The notes: a model not told the origin generated them from the letters alone. A stretch of 7,789 nucleotides of DNA from DASZMJ01 sp035551935 (GCA_035551935.1 DASZMJ010000605.1:1-7789), one strand, 5' to 3'. Positions 1 to 6,132 are shown, counted from the first letter of the stretch. Numbers and translations: made by a program.

Positions 1-38
1 CCCGACGCACCCTACGACTACGACTCAGGAGGACGAGA

Positions 39-916
39 ATGAAGCTTCCGCGCATCTCCGTCCGAGCGGCCTCGCTCGCCGTGGTCGTCGTGGCCGTCGA
101 TTGTGCCCTCGTGCGCGGAATCCTCGCGCGCGGCGAGCAGGTCGGGTCGCTGCTGTGGTGCGTCGCGATCGCCTTGCCGATGGAGCACGCCCTGGGTCTC
201 GGGCTGCTGTTCTGGATCAACGGCCGGCGGCGATGGTTCTGGGGAGGGTTCGAGGTCGCCGGCCTGGCGGCGTTCGGGGCGTTCGTCTTGGCGTGGTTGA
301 GCCGGGCGAGTTGGTTCGAGGTCTTCCTCCGGTCGCCCGTGGATTGGATCGAGGCCCATTTCCGTCGGCCGGGCCAACTCCTGTCAGATTCGGAGGTTTT
401 TGACACGTTCCTCGAGTACGTCTTCGAACCCCTCCTCGTTTTCTTGCCGCAAGTCACCCTCGCCGTGGCGGGCGGGGCGATCGCGAACTGGCTCGGCACC
501 CGCGTCGCGAGCGGGACAGAGGTCGAGCCTGCGCGGAGGAAGAGAACACCGGTTGCGACGGCCCTGGTGTTCCTGGCGTTCTTCGTCATGCCGGCCGTCG
601 GGATCGAAGGCTTCCTCCGATGGGCGGTCGACCCGGGCGTCTCCCGGATGGTCCACGGCACGCGAGCCATCCTCCGGACACAGGACGGCATCGGATACTT
701 CGATCCTACTTCAGCGCCGGTCGCAACGCGTTCATCCCGGAGGAAGCGCGACTCCGGATCCTGGAAGATCGTGAGCCCGCGGCCTTCGGGATCGTCTCGA
801 TCAACGGCGACGGCCCGATCGTCGACCGGCGTTCTGTCCTCGTCGAAGTCCTCGACGGCAGTACGGCCGGGGCAACGATCTGGATCCCCCGCTGCTTTCT
901 ACGACCGGCGCGGTAG
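39..916 (+). CDS. Five-helix membrane protein with an internal frameshift
   Basis: I do not recognise the family. The start is set by AGGAGG at 27-32, six bases before ATG 39. The first ~222 residues carry five hydrophobic segments (about 9-27, 36-60, 67-88, 129-153 and 170-193), so this is an inner-membrane protein. After the last helix the frame that opens at 39 becomes Ser/Arg-rich and non-protein-like from about position 705, and only stops at 980. From about 704 the -1 frame instead reads plausible soluble protein (YFSAGRNAFIPEEARL, then FGIVSINGDGPIVDRR) and stops at TAG 914-916, directly before a terminator-like hairpin. The ancestral product was therefore about 292 aa, with a ~70-aa C-terminal soluble domain. 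A lost base (CCC to CC near 705, giving GYFDPYFSAG) or an 11-bp insertion between the two TACTTC copies (696-701, 707-712) would both explain it. It could be a pseudogene or a sequence error; read literally, the ORF is 39-980. Confidence 0.6.
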
Positions 917-917
917 A

Positions 918-942
918 TCGAGCGAGGTCGCCCGAGTTTTTT
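918..942 (+). terminator. Intrinsic terminator-like hairpin with T6 tract
   Basis: Bases 918-924 (TCGAGCG) pair with 929-935 (CGCCCGA) around an AGGT tetraloop, with one A-C mismatch. One base later comes a run of six T at 937-942. It begins two bases after TAG 914-916, which supports 916 as the true end of the preceding gene. The 39-980 frame would run through it. Confidence 0.5.
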
Positions 943-1065
943 CCGACTCCCTCCTTGCAATGGGCCACTTTGGCCGATAGTCTCGACGTGATTCCATCTC
1001 CGATCGGGTCGATTCCCATCTCGCGACCCGCGATCGGATGGACACCCCTCGATTCGAGGTCGGCC

Positions 1066-1070
1066 GAGGA
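1066..1070 (+). promoter_or_regulatory. Shine-Dalgarno GAGGA that decides the start at 1074
   Basis: GAGGA lies three bases before ATG 1074. The in-frame upstream ATG at 1038 has no purine-rich site before it. Starting at 1074 also puts the signal peptide at the N-terminus instead of behind a 12-residue extension. Confidence 0.45.
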
Positions 1071-1073
1071 CGT

Positions 1074-1505
1074 ATGAGGTCGTTGTCCCTCGGGAGCGTG
1101 GCGCGGTGGTCGGCGGGGGCGCTGGTGGCGCTCGTGGCCGGCTCGTTCTGCGCGCCCGAGGCGAGCGCGGCGGGGTGCGACCACCCGACGACCCTCGACG
1201 GGCCGGCGGGGCACTTCGAATTGCTGGCGAAGGCCGGGGCACTGCCGAAGCTGCCGCGCCGGCCGGCCTCGGTGCCGTGCTCGGGCCCGACGTGCTCGAA
1301 CGCGCCGCACGCCCCGTCGGCTCCCGCGCCGCTGGTCACGCTGCCGACGGGCGAATGGGGTTGCCTGGCCGAAAGCCTGGCGATTTCCGAGGCCCGGCCC
1401 TCGTACGACATGCCCAATCCCTCCGCCGCACGGCCGCTCCACCGCGGCCCGTCCGTCTTCCACCCGCCTCGAACCCCCCTCGCCGCCGGATCGATCGCCT
1501 CGTGA
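1074..1505 (+). CDS. Small secreted four-cysteine protein, function unknown
   Basis: A 143-aa protein if started at 1074. It has a clear Sec-type signal peptide: a basic start with R2 and R11, a hydrophobic core at about 13-26 (SAGALVALVAGSFC), and a likely cleavage after ASA or ASAA at 32-33. The mature part is Pro/Ala-rich and holds four cysteines, C35, C69, C74 and C97. C69-C74 form the motif PCSGPTCS, and the C-terminal third ends near SVFHPPRTP. From memory, small planctomycete exported proteins with a CSGPxCS motif and a terminal FHPPR exist without an assigned function; I cannot verify that here. Four cysteines in an exported protein suggest two disulfides. It stands alone, about 290 bp before the DUF1559 gene. 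An in-frame ATG at 1038 would add 12 residues. The long open frame on the opposite strand (801-1763) is Arg-rich and looks like a shadow. Confidence 0.65.
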   Translation: MRSLSLGSVARWSAGALVALVAGSFCAPEASAAGCDHPTTLDGPAGHFELLAKAGALPKLPRRPASVPCSGPTCSNAPHAPSAPAPLVTLPTGEWGCLAESLAISEARPSYDMPNPSAARPLHRGPSVFHPPRTPLAAGSIAS

Positions 1506-1582
1506 TCGATCTCTCCTGATCTGATCTCCGTCCGTATCGCCGTCCCTTCGAGCGTGGCGCCGACGACGCGCGCAACGGCCTT

Positions 1583-1602
1583 GATCCGTTCCGGAACGGA
1601 TC
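1583..1602. promoter_or_regulatory. Perfect 20-nt dyad, possible operator
   Basis: GATCCGTTCCGGAACGGATC is identical to its reverse complement with no central gap. Pairing can extend outward over CCTT/GAGG with one T-G wobble. It lies in the non-coding stretch between 1505 and 1794, about 190 bp before the DUF1559 start. A gapless dyad is typical of a binding site for a dimeric regulator, but it could equally be part of the repeat-rich intergenic DNA. Confidence 0.35.
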
Positions 1603-1629
1603 GAGGGCGTCGCGGGTCCGGGACCAGCT

Positions 1630-1712
1630 CGGGTGGCACGCCCTTGAGTCCGCGAAGGGTGTGTCCCTCGTCGCCGTCCCACGCCCTTCGCGGACTCAGG
1701 GCGTGCCACCCG
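1630..1712. repeat. Long inverted repeat, copy 1 (imperfect)
   Basis: The left arm 1630-1663 and right arm 1680-1712 are inverted copies differing by one extra T and one T/C change, around a 16-nt spacer. Each arm is itself palindromic: CACGCCC pairs with GGGCGTG inside an arm. The same element recurs at 7416-7494. This paired-palindrome layout resembles REP/BIME elements. Intergenic 1506-1793 otherwise holds only the 20-nt dyad and no gene. Confidence 0.85.
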
Positions 1713-1793
1713 GCCGACCGTCGTCCGGGGTGCGCGCAGTGCGAGGGTTCGAGTCAAAGCCATACGTCTTCATCATACGCGGAGGTCCATCCC

Positions 1794-2756
1794 ATGACGA
1801 CGCGACGACGCGGGTTCACCCTGATCGAGCTTTTGGTGGTCATCGCCATCATCGGCGTCTTGATCGCGCTCTTGCTCCCCGCGGTGCAGCAGGCGCGGGA
1901 GGCGGCCAGGAGGGCGCAGTGCAACAACAACCTGAAGCAGATCGGCCTGGCCTTGCACAACTACGAGGGCAGCTACGGCTCGCTCCCGTACAGCAACTTC
2001 TTCGGCATCTCGGTGTCGCCGCACGCGCGGATCCTGCCCTACATGGAGCAGAAGCCGCTGTACGACTCGATCAACTTCTCGTTCGCGTGGTCGGACCCGT
2101 CGAACCTGACCGTCACCGCGACGTCGATCGCCGCGTTCCTCTGCCCCTCCGACCCGCAGGACCAGGTCCCGGCCGGCTGGGCGGGGACGAACTACCGGGC
2201 GAACACCGGCAACAACCTGTCGTTCGGCTACGGGCCCAGCGACCCCAGCGGCGTCAACGCGACGATGCCGCCGCCCAACGGCCTGTTCTTCTGGGACCTG
2301 ACCTGCAAGTTCGCCCAGATCACCGACGGCCTGAGCAACACGGCGATGTTCAGCGAGCACCTCAAGGGCGACTTCAGCAACGGCGTCGCCACCGAGCGGT
2401 CCGACACCTTCCGGCCCGGCACCTTCCCCGCCTTGCCCGACGACGCCGTCACCCAGTGCAACGCGATCGACTCGACGAACCTCGCCCTCCAGGGGATCTC
2501 CAACGTCGGCGCCCCGTGGATCGAGCAGTACCACTCGACGACGAACTACTCGCACGTCGGCCGGCCCAACGCCCGCTCGTGCATGTTCCCGCCGAACCGG
2601 ATCATGACCAACGCCAACAGCCAGCACCCCGGCGGCGTCAACGTCCTGATGGGCGACGGCTCGGGCCGGTTCGTCAAGGACACGATCTCCGTCGTCGCCT
2701 GGCGCGCCCTCGGCTCGCGCAACGGCCAGGAGGTCATCAGTTCCGACTCATATTAA
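1794..2756 (+). CDS. DUF1559 domain protein with type IV prepilin N-terminus
   Basis: A 320-aa protein of the DUF1559 family (SBP_bac_10-like), very abundant in planctomycetes. The N-terminus is a class III prepilin signal: RRR then G7-F8 as the peptidase cleavage site, Glu at position 5 of the mature protein (E12), and a hydrophobic helix to about residue 30. It continues with the family hallmarks QQAREAARRAQC and NNLKQIGLALHNYE. Near the C-terminus is the H-x9-DG motif (H278, D288, G289), followed by WRALGSRNGQEV. The start at 1794 is set by GGAGG at 1781-1785 with an 8-nt spacer and by the prepilin motif falling at the very N-terminus; the open frame extends upstream to 1554 but that part is not coding-like. 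The protein should be membrane-anchored and exposed outside the inner membrane as a pseudopilin-like subunit; its true role is not known. A lipoprotein gene follows after 51 nt, a common neighbour. Confidence 0.95.
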   Translation: MTTRRRGFTLIELLVVIAIIGVLIALLLPAVQQAREAARRAQCNNNLKQIGLALHNYEGSYGSLPYSNFFGISVSPHARILPYMEQKPLYDSINFSFAWSDPSNLTVTATSIAAFLCPSDPQDQVPAGWAGTNYRANTGNNLSFGYGPSDPSGVNATMPPPNGLFFWDLTCKFAQITDGLSNTAMFSEHLKGDFSNGVATERSDTFRPGTFPALPDDAVTQCNAIDSTNLALQGISNVGAPWIEQYHSTTNYSHVGRPNARSCMFPPNRIMTNANSQHPGGVNVLMGDGSGRFVKDTISVVAWRALGSRNGQEVISSDSY

Positions 2757-2807
2757 CGGGCCTCGGTGTCCCGAACCGGGACCCGACTCCTCGACGAGGT
2801 GATTCCC

Positions 2808-3209
2808 ATGACACGATCCTCCTGGCCCTGCCGGGCCCTTGTCCTGCTCGTGCTGCTCCCGCTGGCCGGCTGTCGCGGTTCGGTCACGCCGCCGGGGCCG
2901 ACCGATGAGGCCGCGGCGCGCGAGCGACTGATCGAGGCCCTCGACGCCTGGCGCGAGGGCCGCAAGCCGGCCGACCTGGCCGCCTCGGCGAGCCCGCCGA
3001 TCTACGTCGCCGACGAGGACTGGGCCGCCGGCGCCGGGCTCGTCCGCTTCCGGGCCGAGGCCGGGCCGGGCACGGCCCACGGCCCGGGGGTCCGCTTCCC
3101 GGTCGCCCTGGAGCTCCGCGACCCGGCCGGCCGCAACCGCACCAAGAACGTCGTCTACGAGGTCGCGATCGACCGCACCGTCTCGGTCGCCCGCCTCGAC
3201 ATGCCTTGA
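2808..3209 (+). CDS. Small lipoprotein downstream of DUF1559
   Basis: A 133-aa protein with a type II (lipoprotein) signal peptide: R3, R9, a Leu/Val-rich core at 11-18, and the lipobox L19-A20-G21-C22. Cys22 should be lipidated and the protein membrane-anchored. The mature part starts with a predicted helix (EAAARERLIEALDAWREG). It continues with strand-rich sequence, including YVADEDW, VRFPVALELRD and KNVVYEVAIDRT, suggesting a small beta-rich fold. No catalytic motif is visible. The start is set by GAGG at 2796-2799 with an 8-nt spacer. It lies 51 nt after the DUF1559 stop and 34 nt before the next gene, so cotranscription is likely. Lipoproteins of this size commonly follow DUF1559 genes in planctomycetes, as far as I recall; the function is unknown. 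Confidence 0.85.
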   Translation: MTRSSWPCRALVLLVLLPLAGCRGSVTPPGPTDEAAARERLIEALDAWREGRKPADLAASASPPIYVADEDWAAGAGLVRFRAEAGPGTAHGPGVRFPVALELRDPAGRNRTKNVVYEVAIDRTVSVARLDMP

Positions 3210-3243
3210 ACCGACACACGAACCCACGAGAGGAACCTTCCCC

Positions 3244-4623
3244 ATGATCCGGACCGCCCGCCTGTTCGCCGTCGGCCTCGCCACGCTGGCGATGGCCCCC
3301 CCTGCCCCGGCCGACGAGCCGCCGCCGGTGCCCGTCAACCGGGCCGAGGTCAAGCAGACCCTCGAACGCTCGAAGCATTCCCAACCGCGACTGCCGCTCC
3401 CCCCCTTGACGGACGAGGAGAAGGCCGCCGCCGCGAAGGCGCCCCAGGGCCAGCGAAGTGGCCTCGGCGGCGGGATCGTCAACAACGGCCGGATGCAGCG
3501 CTACTACATCGACGCCGCCCTCCGCGGCAACCCGACCCGCCCCGCGCCGACGAAGCCCGGCGAGCAGCCCCGCTACGGCACCGACCCCGCGCAGCCGCTC
3601 GACAACAACTTCCGGGTGATGTTCTTCTGGCTGACCTCGCGGCTGAATAACTGCTACTACTGCCTCGGCCACCAGGAGGTGAAGCTCCAGGCCGGCGGCG
3701 TGCCCGAGGACCGCATCGCGGCGCTCGACGGCGATTGGTCTGAGTTCAACCCCGCCGAGCGTGCCGCCTTCGCCTTCGTCCGGAAGCTCGGCCGCGCGCC
3801 CCAGGACGTCGGCGCCGCCGACATCGACGCGCTCCGCAAGCACTACAACGACCGCCAGGTCCTCGACATCGTCTTCTCGACCGCCGGCTTCAACATGATC
3901 AACCGCTGGACGCTCGGCCTGAACATCCCTCAGGAGGACCACCGCGTCTTCCTCACGCCGACGGCCGACAGGTACCGCAAGCTCATCAGCGCCGTCGCCC
4001 CGATCGACCCGGCCGCCGTCGGCTCCTCGGCGCTCTGCCGGGCCCGGGCGAACGACCGCGGCCCGCTCGAGTCGCGCGGCGAGGTCGAGGCGAAGTTCGC
4101 CGCGAGCCGCAACCGCACCCCGCGCCTGCCATTGGTCGACGAGGCCCAGGCCCGCGCCCTCCTGCCGGCCGACGCCAAGGACGGCACGGTCCCGCAGTAC
4201 GTCCGCCTCCTCGCCCACTTCCCCGAGGCCGGCAAATCCCGGGTCGCCAGCCTTTACGCGGCGCGCGACAAGGGCCAGCTCGACCGGACCCTCCGCGCCC
4301 GGATCTCCTGGGTCGCCGCGCGGCAGGACCGCGCCTGGTACGCCCTCGGCCACGCCCAGAAGCGGCTCCGCGAGCTGGGCCAGGCCGATGACGCGATCTT
4401 CGCCCTCGACGGGCCCGAGGAGGACCTCAAGCCCGCCGACCGCGCCGTCGTCCACCTCGCCAAGACCCTGACGACCGACCCGGCCCTCGTCACCGACGCC
4501 GACGTCGCGGCCGTCCGCGCCCACTTCAGCGACCGCGAGACCGCCGAGGTCGTCTACTTCATCACGCTCGCCGCCTTCTTCGACCGGCTCACCGAGCCTG
4601 CCGCCTTGCCGCTCGAGTCCTGA
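3244..4623 (+). CDS. Secreted protein with two tandem AhpD/CMD-like domains
   Basis: A 459-aa protein with a signal peptide (R3, R6, core 7-18, likely cleavage after APA at 23) and GAGAGGAA at 3228-3235 before the start. It is an internal duplication. Repeat 1 (about 48-235) has the carboxymuconolactone-decarboxylase/AhpD signature C137-Y-Y-C140-L-G-H143, the redox CxxC plus His used by AhpD-type peroxidases. Repeat 2 (about 293-455) aligns along its length: PRLPL at 48 and 293, ALDG at 160 and 387, DR at 203 and 430. At the active site it reads A364-W-Y-A367-L-G-H370, so both cysteines are Ala while His is kept. The second domain should be catalytically dead and probably structural, since AhpD-family proteins work as oligomers of this fold. 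The substrate is unknown; peroxide or thiol-disulfide chemistry in the periplasm is an inference. It sits in line with the lipoprotein gene (34-nt gap), and a strong hairpin follows its stop. Confidence 0.85.
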   Translation: MIRTARLFAVGLATLAMAPPAPADEPPPVPVNRAEVKQTLERSKHSQPRLPLPPLTDEEKAAAAKAPQGQRSGLGGGIVNNGRMQRYYIDAALRGNPTRPAPTKPGEQPRYGTDPAQPLDNNFRVMFFWLTSRLNNCYYCLGHQEVKLQAGGVPEDRIAALDGDWSEFNPAERAAFAFVRKLGRAPQDVGAADIDALRKHYNDRQVLDIVFSTAGFNMINRWTLGLNIPQEDHRVFLTPTADRYRKLISAVAPIDPAAVGSSALCRARANDRGPLESRGEVEAKFAASRNRTPRLPLVDEAQARALLPADAKDGTVPQYVRLLAHFPEAGKSRVASLYAARDKGQLDRTLRARISWVAARQDRAWYALGHAQKRLRELGQADDAIFALDGPEEDLKPADRAVVHLAKTLTTDPALVTDADVAAVRAHFSDRETAEVVYFITLAAFFDRLTEPAALPLES

Positions 4624-4637
4624 TCCGAGACCGCCCC

Positions 4638-4673
4638 TCCCCGTAGGGTCCGCTCTTGCGGACCCTACGGGGA
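4638..4673 (+). terminator. Perfect 16-bp hairpin, terminator or palindromic repeat
   Basis: Arms 4638-4653 and 4658-4673 are exact inverted copies (core GTAGGGTCCGC) around a TCTT loop, 15 nt after the stop of the AhpD-like gene. No T-tract follows, so it is not a classic intrinsic terminator. It could pause or end transcription, protect the 3' end of the mRNA, or be a copy of a dispersed palindromic repeat. Its sequence is unlike the two other repeat families in the window. Confidence 0.7.
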
Positions 4674-4706
4674 CTTCGGCCCCGCGCCCAACCCGGAGTC
4701 TTTCCC

Positions 4707-4826
4707 ATGCGTACTCTCACGAATCTCCATACCATGATTTCTCGATCCGCGGTCGAGCCGCTGGCGACCGTCGCGATGCTGGCCGCCGTGCTCGCGATGC
4801 TCGCCCTGGTCGCGATCGGCGGTTGA
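4707..4826 (+). CDS. 39-aa single-helix membrane peptide
   Basis: A short open frame, ATG 4707 to TGA 4824-4826. It has a 19-residue polar start (MRTLTNLHTMISRSAVEPL) and then a continuous hydrophobic stretch at about 20-39 rich in Ala, Leu, Val and Met, ending in GG. GGAG at 4695-4698 lies 8 nt before the start, the same spacing and TTCCC-ATG context as the three genes upstream. That shared context is the main reason to call it real. It would be a small inner-membrane peptide. No family is recognised, and chance cannot be excluded at this length. Confidence 0.5.
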   Translation: MRTLTNLHTMISRSAVEPLATVAMLAAVLAMLALVAIGG

Positions 4827-4902
4827 CAGCCGTCGGGACGGGGCGGATCATCATCAGGGACAGGATCGACACCCGATCGAATGCGCCGGGGATACTCTCA
4901 AC

Positions 4903-6078
4903 ATGAAAATACTTGGATGGACTGTTGGCCTCGCCCTGGCGCTGGCCGTCGCCCGGTGCGGGGCGGCCGAGGACCCGCCGAAGCCGAAGGACAAGGAAAA
5001 GCTGCCCGAGGTCGCCGAGGTCGTCGGCGCGATCCTCGTCCGGGGCGCCGACCTCGGCCCGGACACGGGGTGGTTCCATCCCGGGCAGGGGCGGTTCGAT
5101 TGGAAATGGCTGGCGCAGCGGCGCGACGCCGACGGCGACGGGGCCATCTTCGCCGACGAGTTCCGGGGCCCTCGCGACCTCTTCGCCCGCCTCGATCGCG
5201 ACGCCGACGGCGCCATCACGCCCGAGGACTTCGACTGGACCGCGAAGTCCGGCTGGCTCCGCATGACGACCTTCGGCGGCCGCGAGTTCCAGCGGGCCGA
5301 CGCGAACAGCAACGGCAAGCTCTCGAAGGAGGAATGGGTCGCGTTCTTCAACCGGATGGCGAAGGAGAAGGGGTTCGTCACCCCCGACGACCTCCGCCGC
5401 GCCGTGCCGACGGCCCCCCCGCGCGAGCGCCCCGGCGCCAGGCCCATGGCCGACCCCGACGAGCCCTCGCGTTGGACGCTCTTGAAAGGGGTCTACAAAG
5501 GGGAGGTCGGCCTGGCTTCGGAAGGGCCGAAGGTCGGCGACCGGGCGCCGGGGTTCGCGCTGAAGACGGTCGACGGCACGCGCACGGTCGCATTGGCCGA
5601 CGTGCAGAAGGCGAAGAAGCCGGTGGTCCTGATCTTCGGGAGCTTCACCTGAGGGCCGTTCCGGTCCCAGTTCGGGACCCTCGACGCCTTGTACGAGCGC
5701 TATCGCGACCGCGCCGAGTTCCTGGCCGTCTACGTCCGCGAGGCGCACCCGACCGACGGCTGGCGGATGAGCTTCAACGACCACTTCGGCGTCGCGATCG
5801 CCCAGCCCCGCACCTTCCTCGACCGCGTCGCCGCCGGCAAGACGTGCAGCGAGAAGCTCGAGGTCCGCATGCCGCTGCTCGTCGACACCATCGACGACCA
5901 GGCCGGCCGCGCCTACAGCGGCGTGCCCGATCGGCTCTACGTCCTCGACCCCGACGGCACCGTCGTCTACCAGAGCGGCCGCGGCCCCTTCGGCTTCAAG
6001 CCCGGCGAGATGGAGCAGGCCCTCATCCTGACGATCCTCGATCGCACCTGGGCCAAGGCCGAGGCCGCCCGTCGTTGA
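4903..6078 (+). CDS. Deiodinase-like selenoprotein with EF-hands (in-frame UGA)
   Basis: A 391-aa exported selenoprotein, read through UGA 5650-5652 as selenocysteine 250. Order: signal peptide (core 4-17, cleavage near GAA at 20-22); three EF-hand loops, D75-E86 (DADGDGAIFADE), D98-D109 (DRDADGAITPED) and D133-E144 (DANSNGKLSKEE); a linker; then a thioredoxin-fold domain from about 206. That domain has VGDRAPGFAL and VVLIFGSFT before the UGA, then GPFR in the same frame. The SFT-U-GPF block matches the SCT-U-PPF active site of iodothyronine deiodinases. Further on, E280-A-H282-P-T-D-G-W287 matches the deiodinase EAHPSDGW block, which holds catalytic Glu/His. PDRLYVLDPDGTVVY and GPFGFKPGE close the fold; C315 could resolve a selenenyl-sulfide. 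The frame has no other stop until 6078. A GGGGA at 4888-4892 is a modest SD. The bacterial substrate is unknown; a thiol-dependent reductase or dehalogenase role is inferred. Standard callers would report 4903-5652 and about 5689-6078 as two genes. Confidence 0.88.
5650..5652 (+). other. Selenocysteine UGA codon
   Basis: TGA lies in frame between FGSFT and GPFR, exactly where deiodinases carry selenocysteine. Coding-type sequence with family motifs continues for 141 residues beyond it. UGA is a normal stop elsewhere here (1503-1505, 3207-3209, 4621-4623, 4824-4826), so whole-genome UGA reassignment does not explain it. Confidence 0.87.
5651..5682 (+). promoter_or_regulatory. Bacterial SECIS-like hairpin
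   Basis: GGTCCC (5663-5668) pairs perfectly with GGGACC (5674-5679) around a 5-nt loop AGTTC. A lower three-pair helix, GAG 5651-5653 with CTC 5680-5682, leaves a 9-nt 5' bulge and draws the UGA into the base of the structure. The loop starts 16 nt after the UGA and has G in its second position, which fits the bacterial SECIS rules as I recall them (a G in the first two loop bases, 16-37 nt from UGA to loop). SelB would bind here. Confidence 0.7.
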
Positions 6079-6097
6079 TCGTCGCGGCTCGCATCCA

Positions 6098-6132
6098 ACC
6101 CTCATCCCGGCGCCCTCCCAGGGGGTGAAGGT
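6098..6132 (+). repeat. Imperfect hairpin after the selenoprotein gene
   Basis: ACCCTCATCCC (6098-6108) pairs with GGGGTGAAGGT (6122-6132) with one mismatch and one wobble, around a loop starting GGCGCCC, 20 nt after the selenoprotein stop. No T-tract follows. It could be a weak terminator or another dispersed palindrome. The rest of 6079-6242 shows no gene. Confidence 0.4.

Noticed and set aside
690..715. Programmed -1 ribosomal frameshift
   Set aside because: There is no slippery X-XXY-YYZ heptamer at the transition and no obvious pseudoknot; a mutation or sequence error is simpler.
801..1763. 320-aa Arg-rich minus-strand frame
   Set aside because: It spans two plus-strand genes and the inverted repeat, with no coherent domain.
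1661..2908. 415-aa plus-strand frame overlapping the DUF1559 gene
   Set aside because: It is a +1-frame shadow, very rich in Arg/Pro/Gln, of a gene with unmistakable family motifs.
2884..4524. 546-aa open frame on the minus strand
   Set aside because: It is a GC-rich shadow of the lipoprotein and AhpD-like genes; its Gly/Arg/Val-rich composition shows no motif or start signal.
4900..4960. Lipobox at the selenoprotein N-terminus
   Set aside because: The sequence before C19 is VAR; Arg at -1 does not fit a lipobox, so an ordinary signal peptide is more likely.
5650..5652. True stop codon giving two separate genes
   Set aside because: The frame continues without interruption into deiodinase-type motifs, and the second piece has no start with an RBS near 5689.
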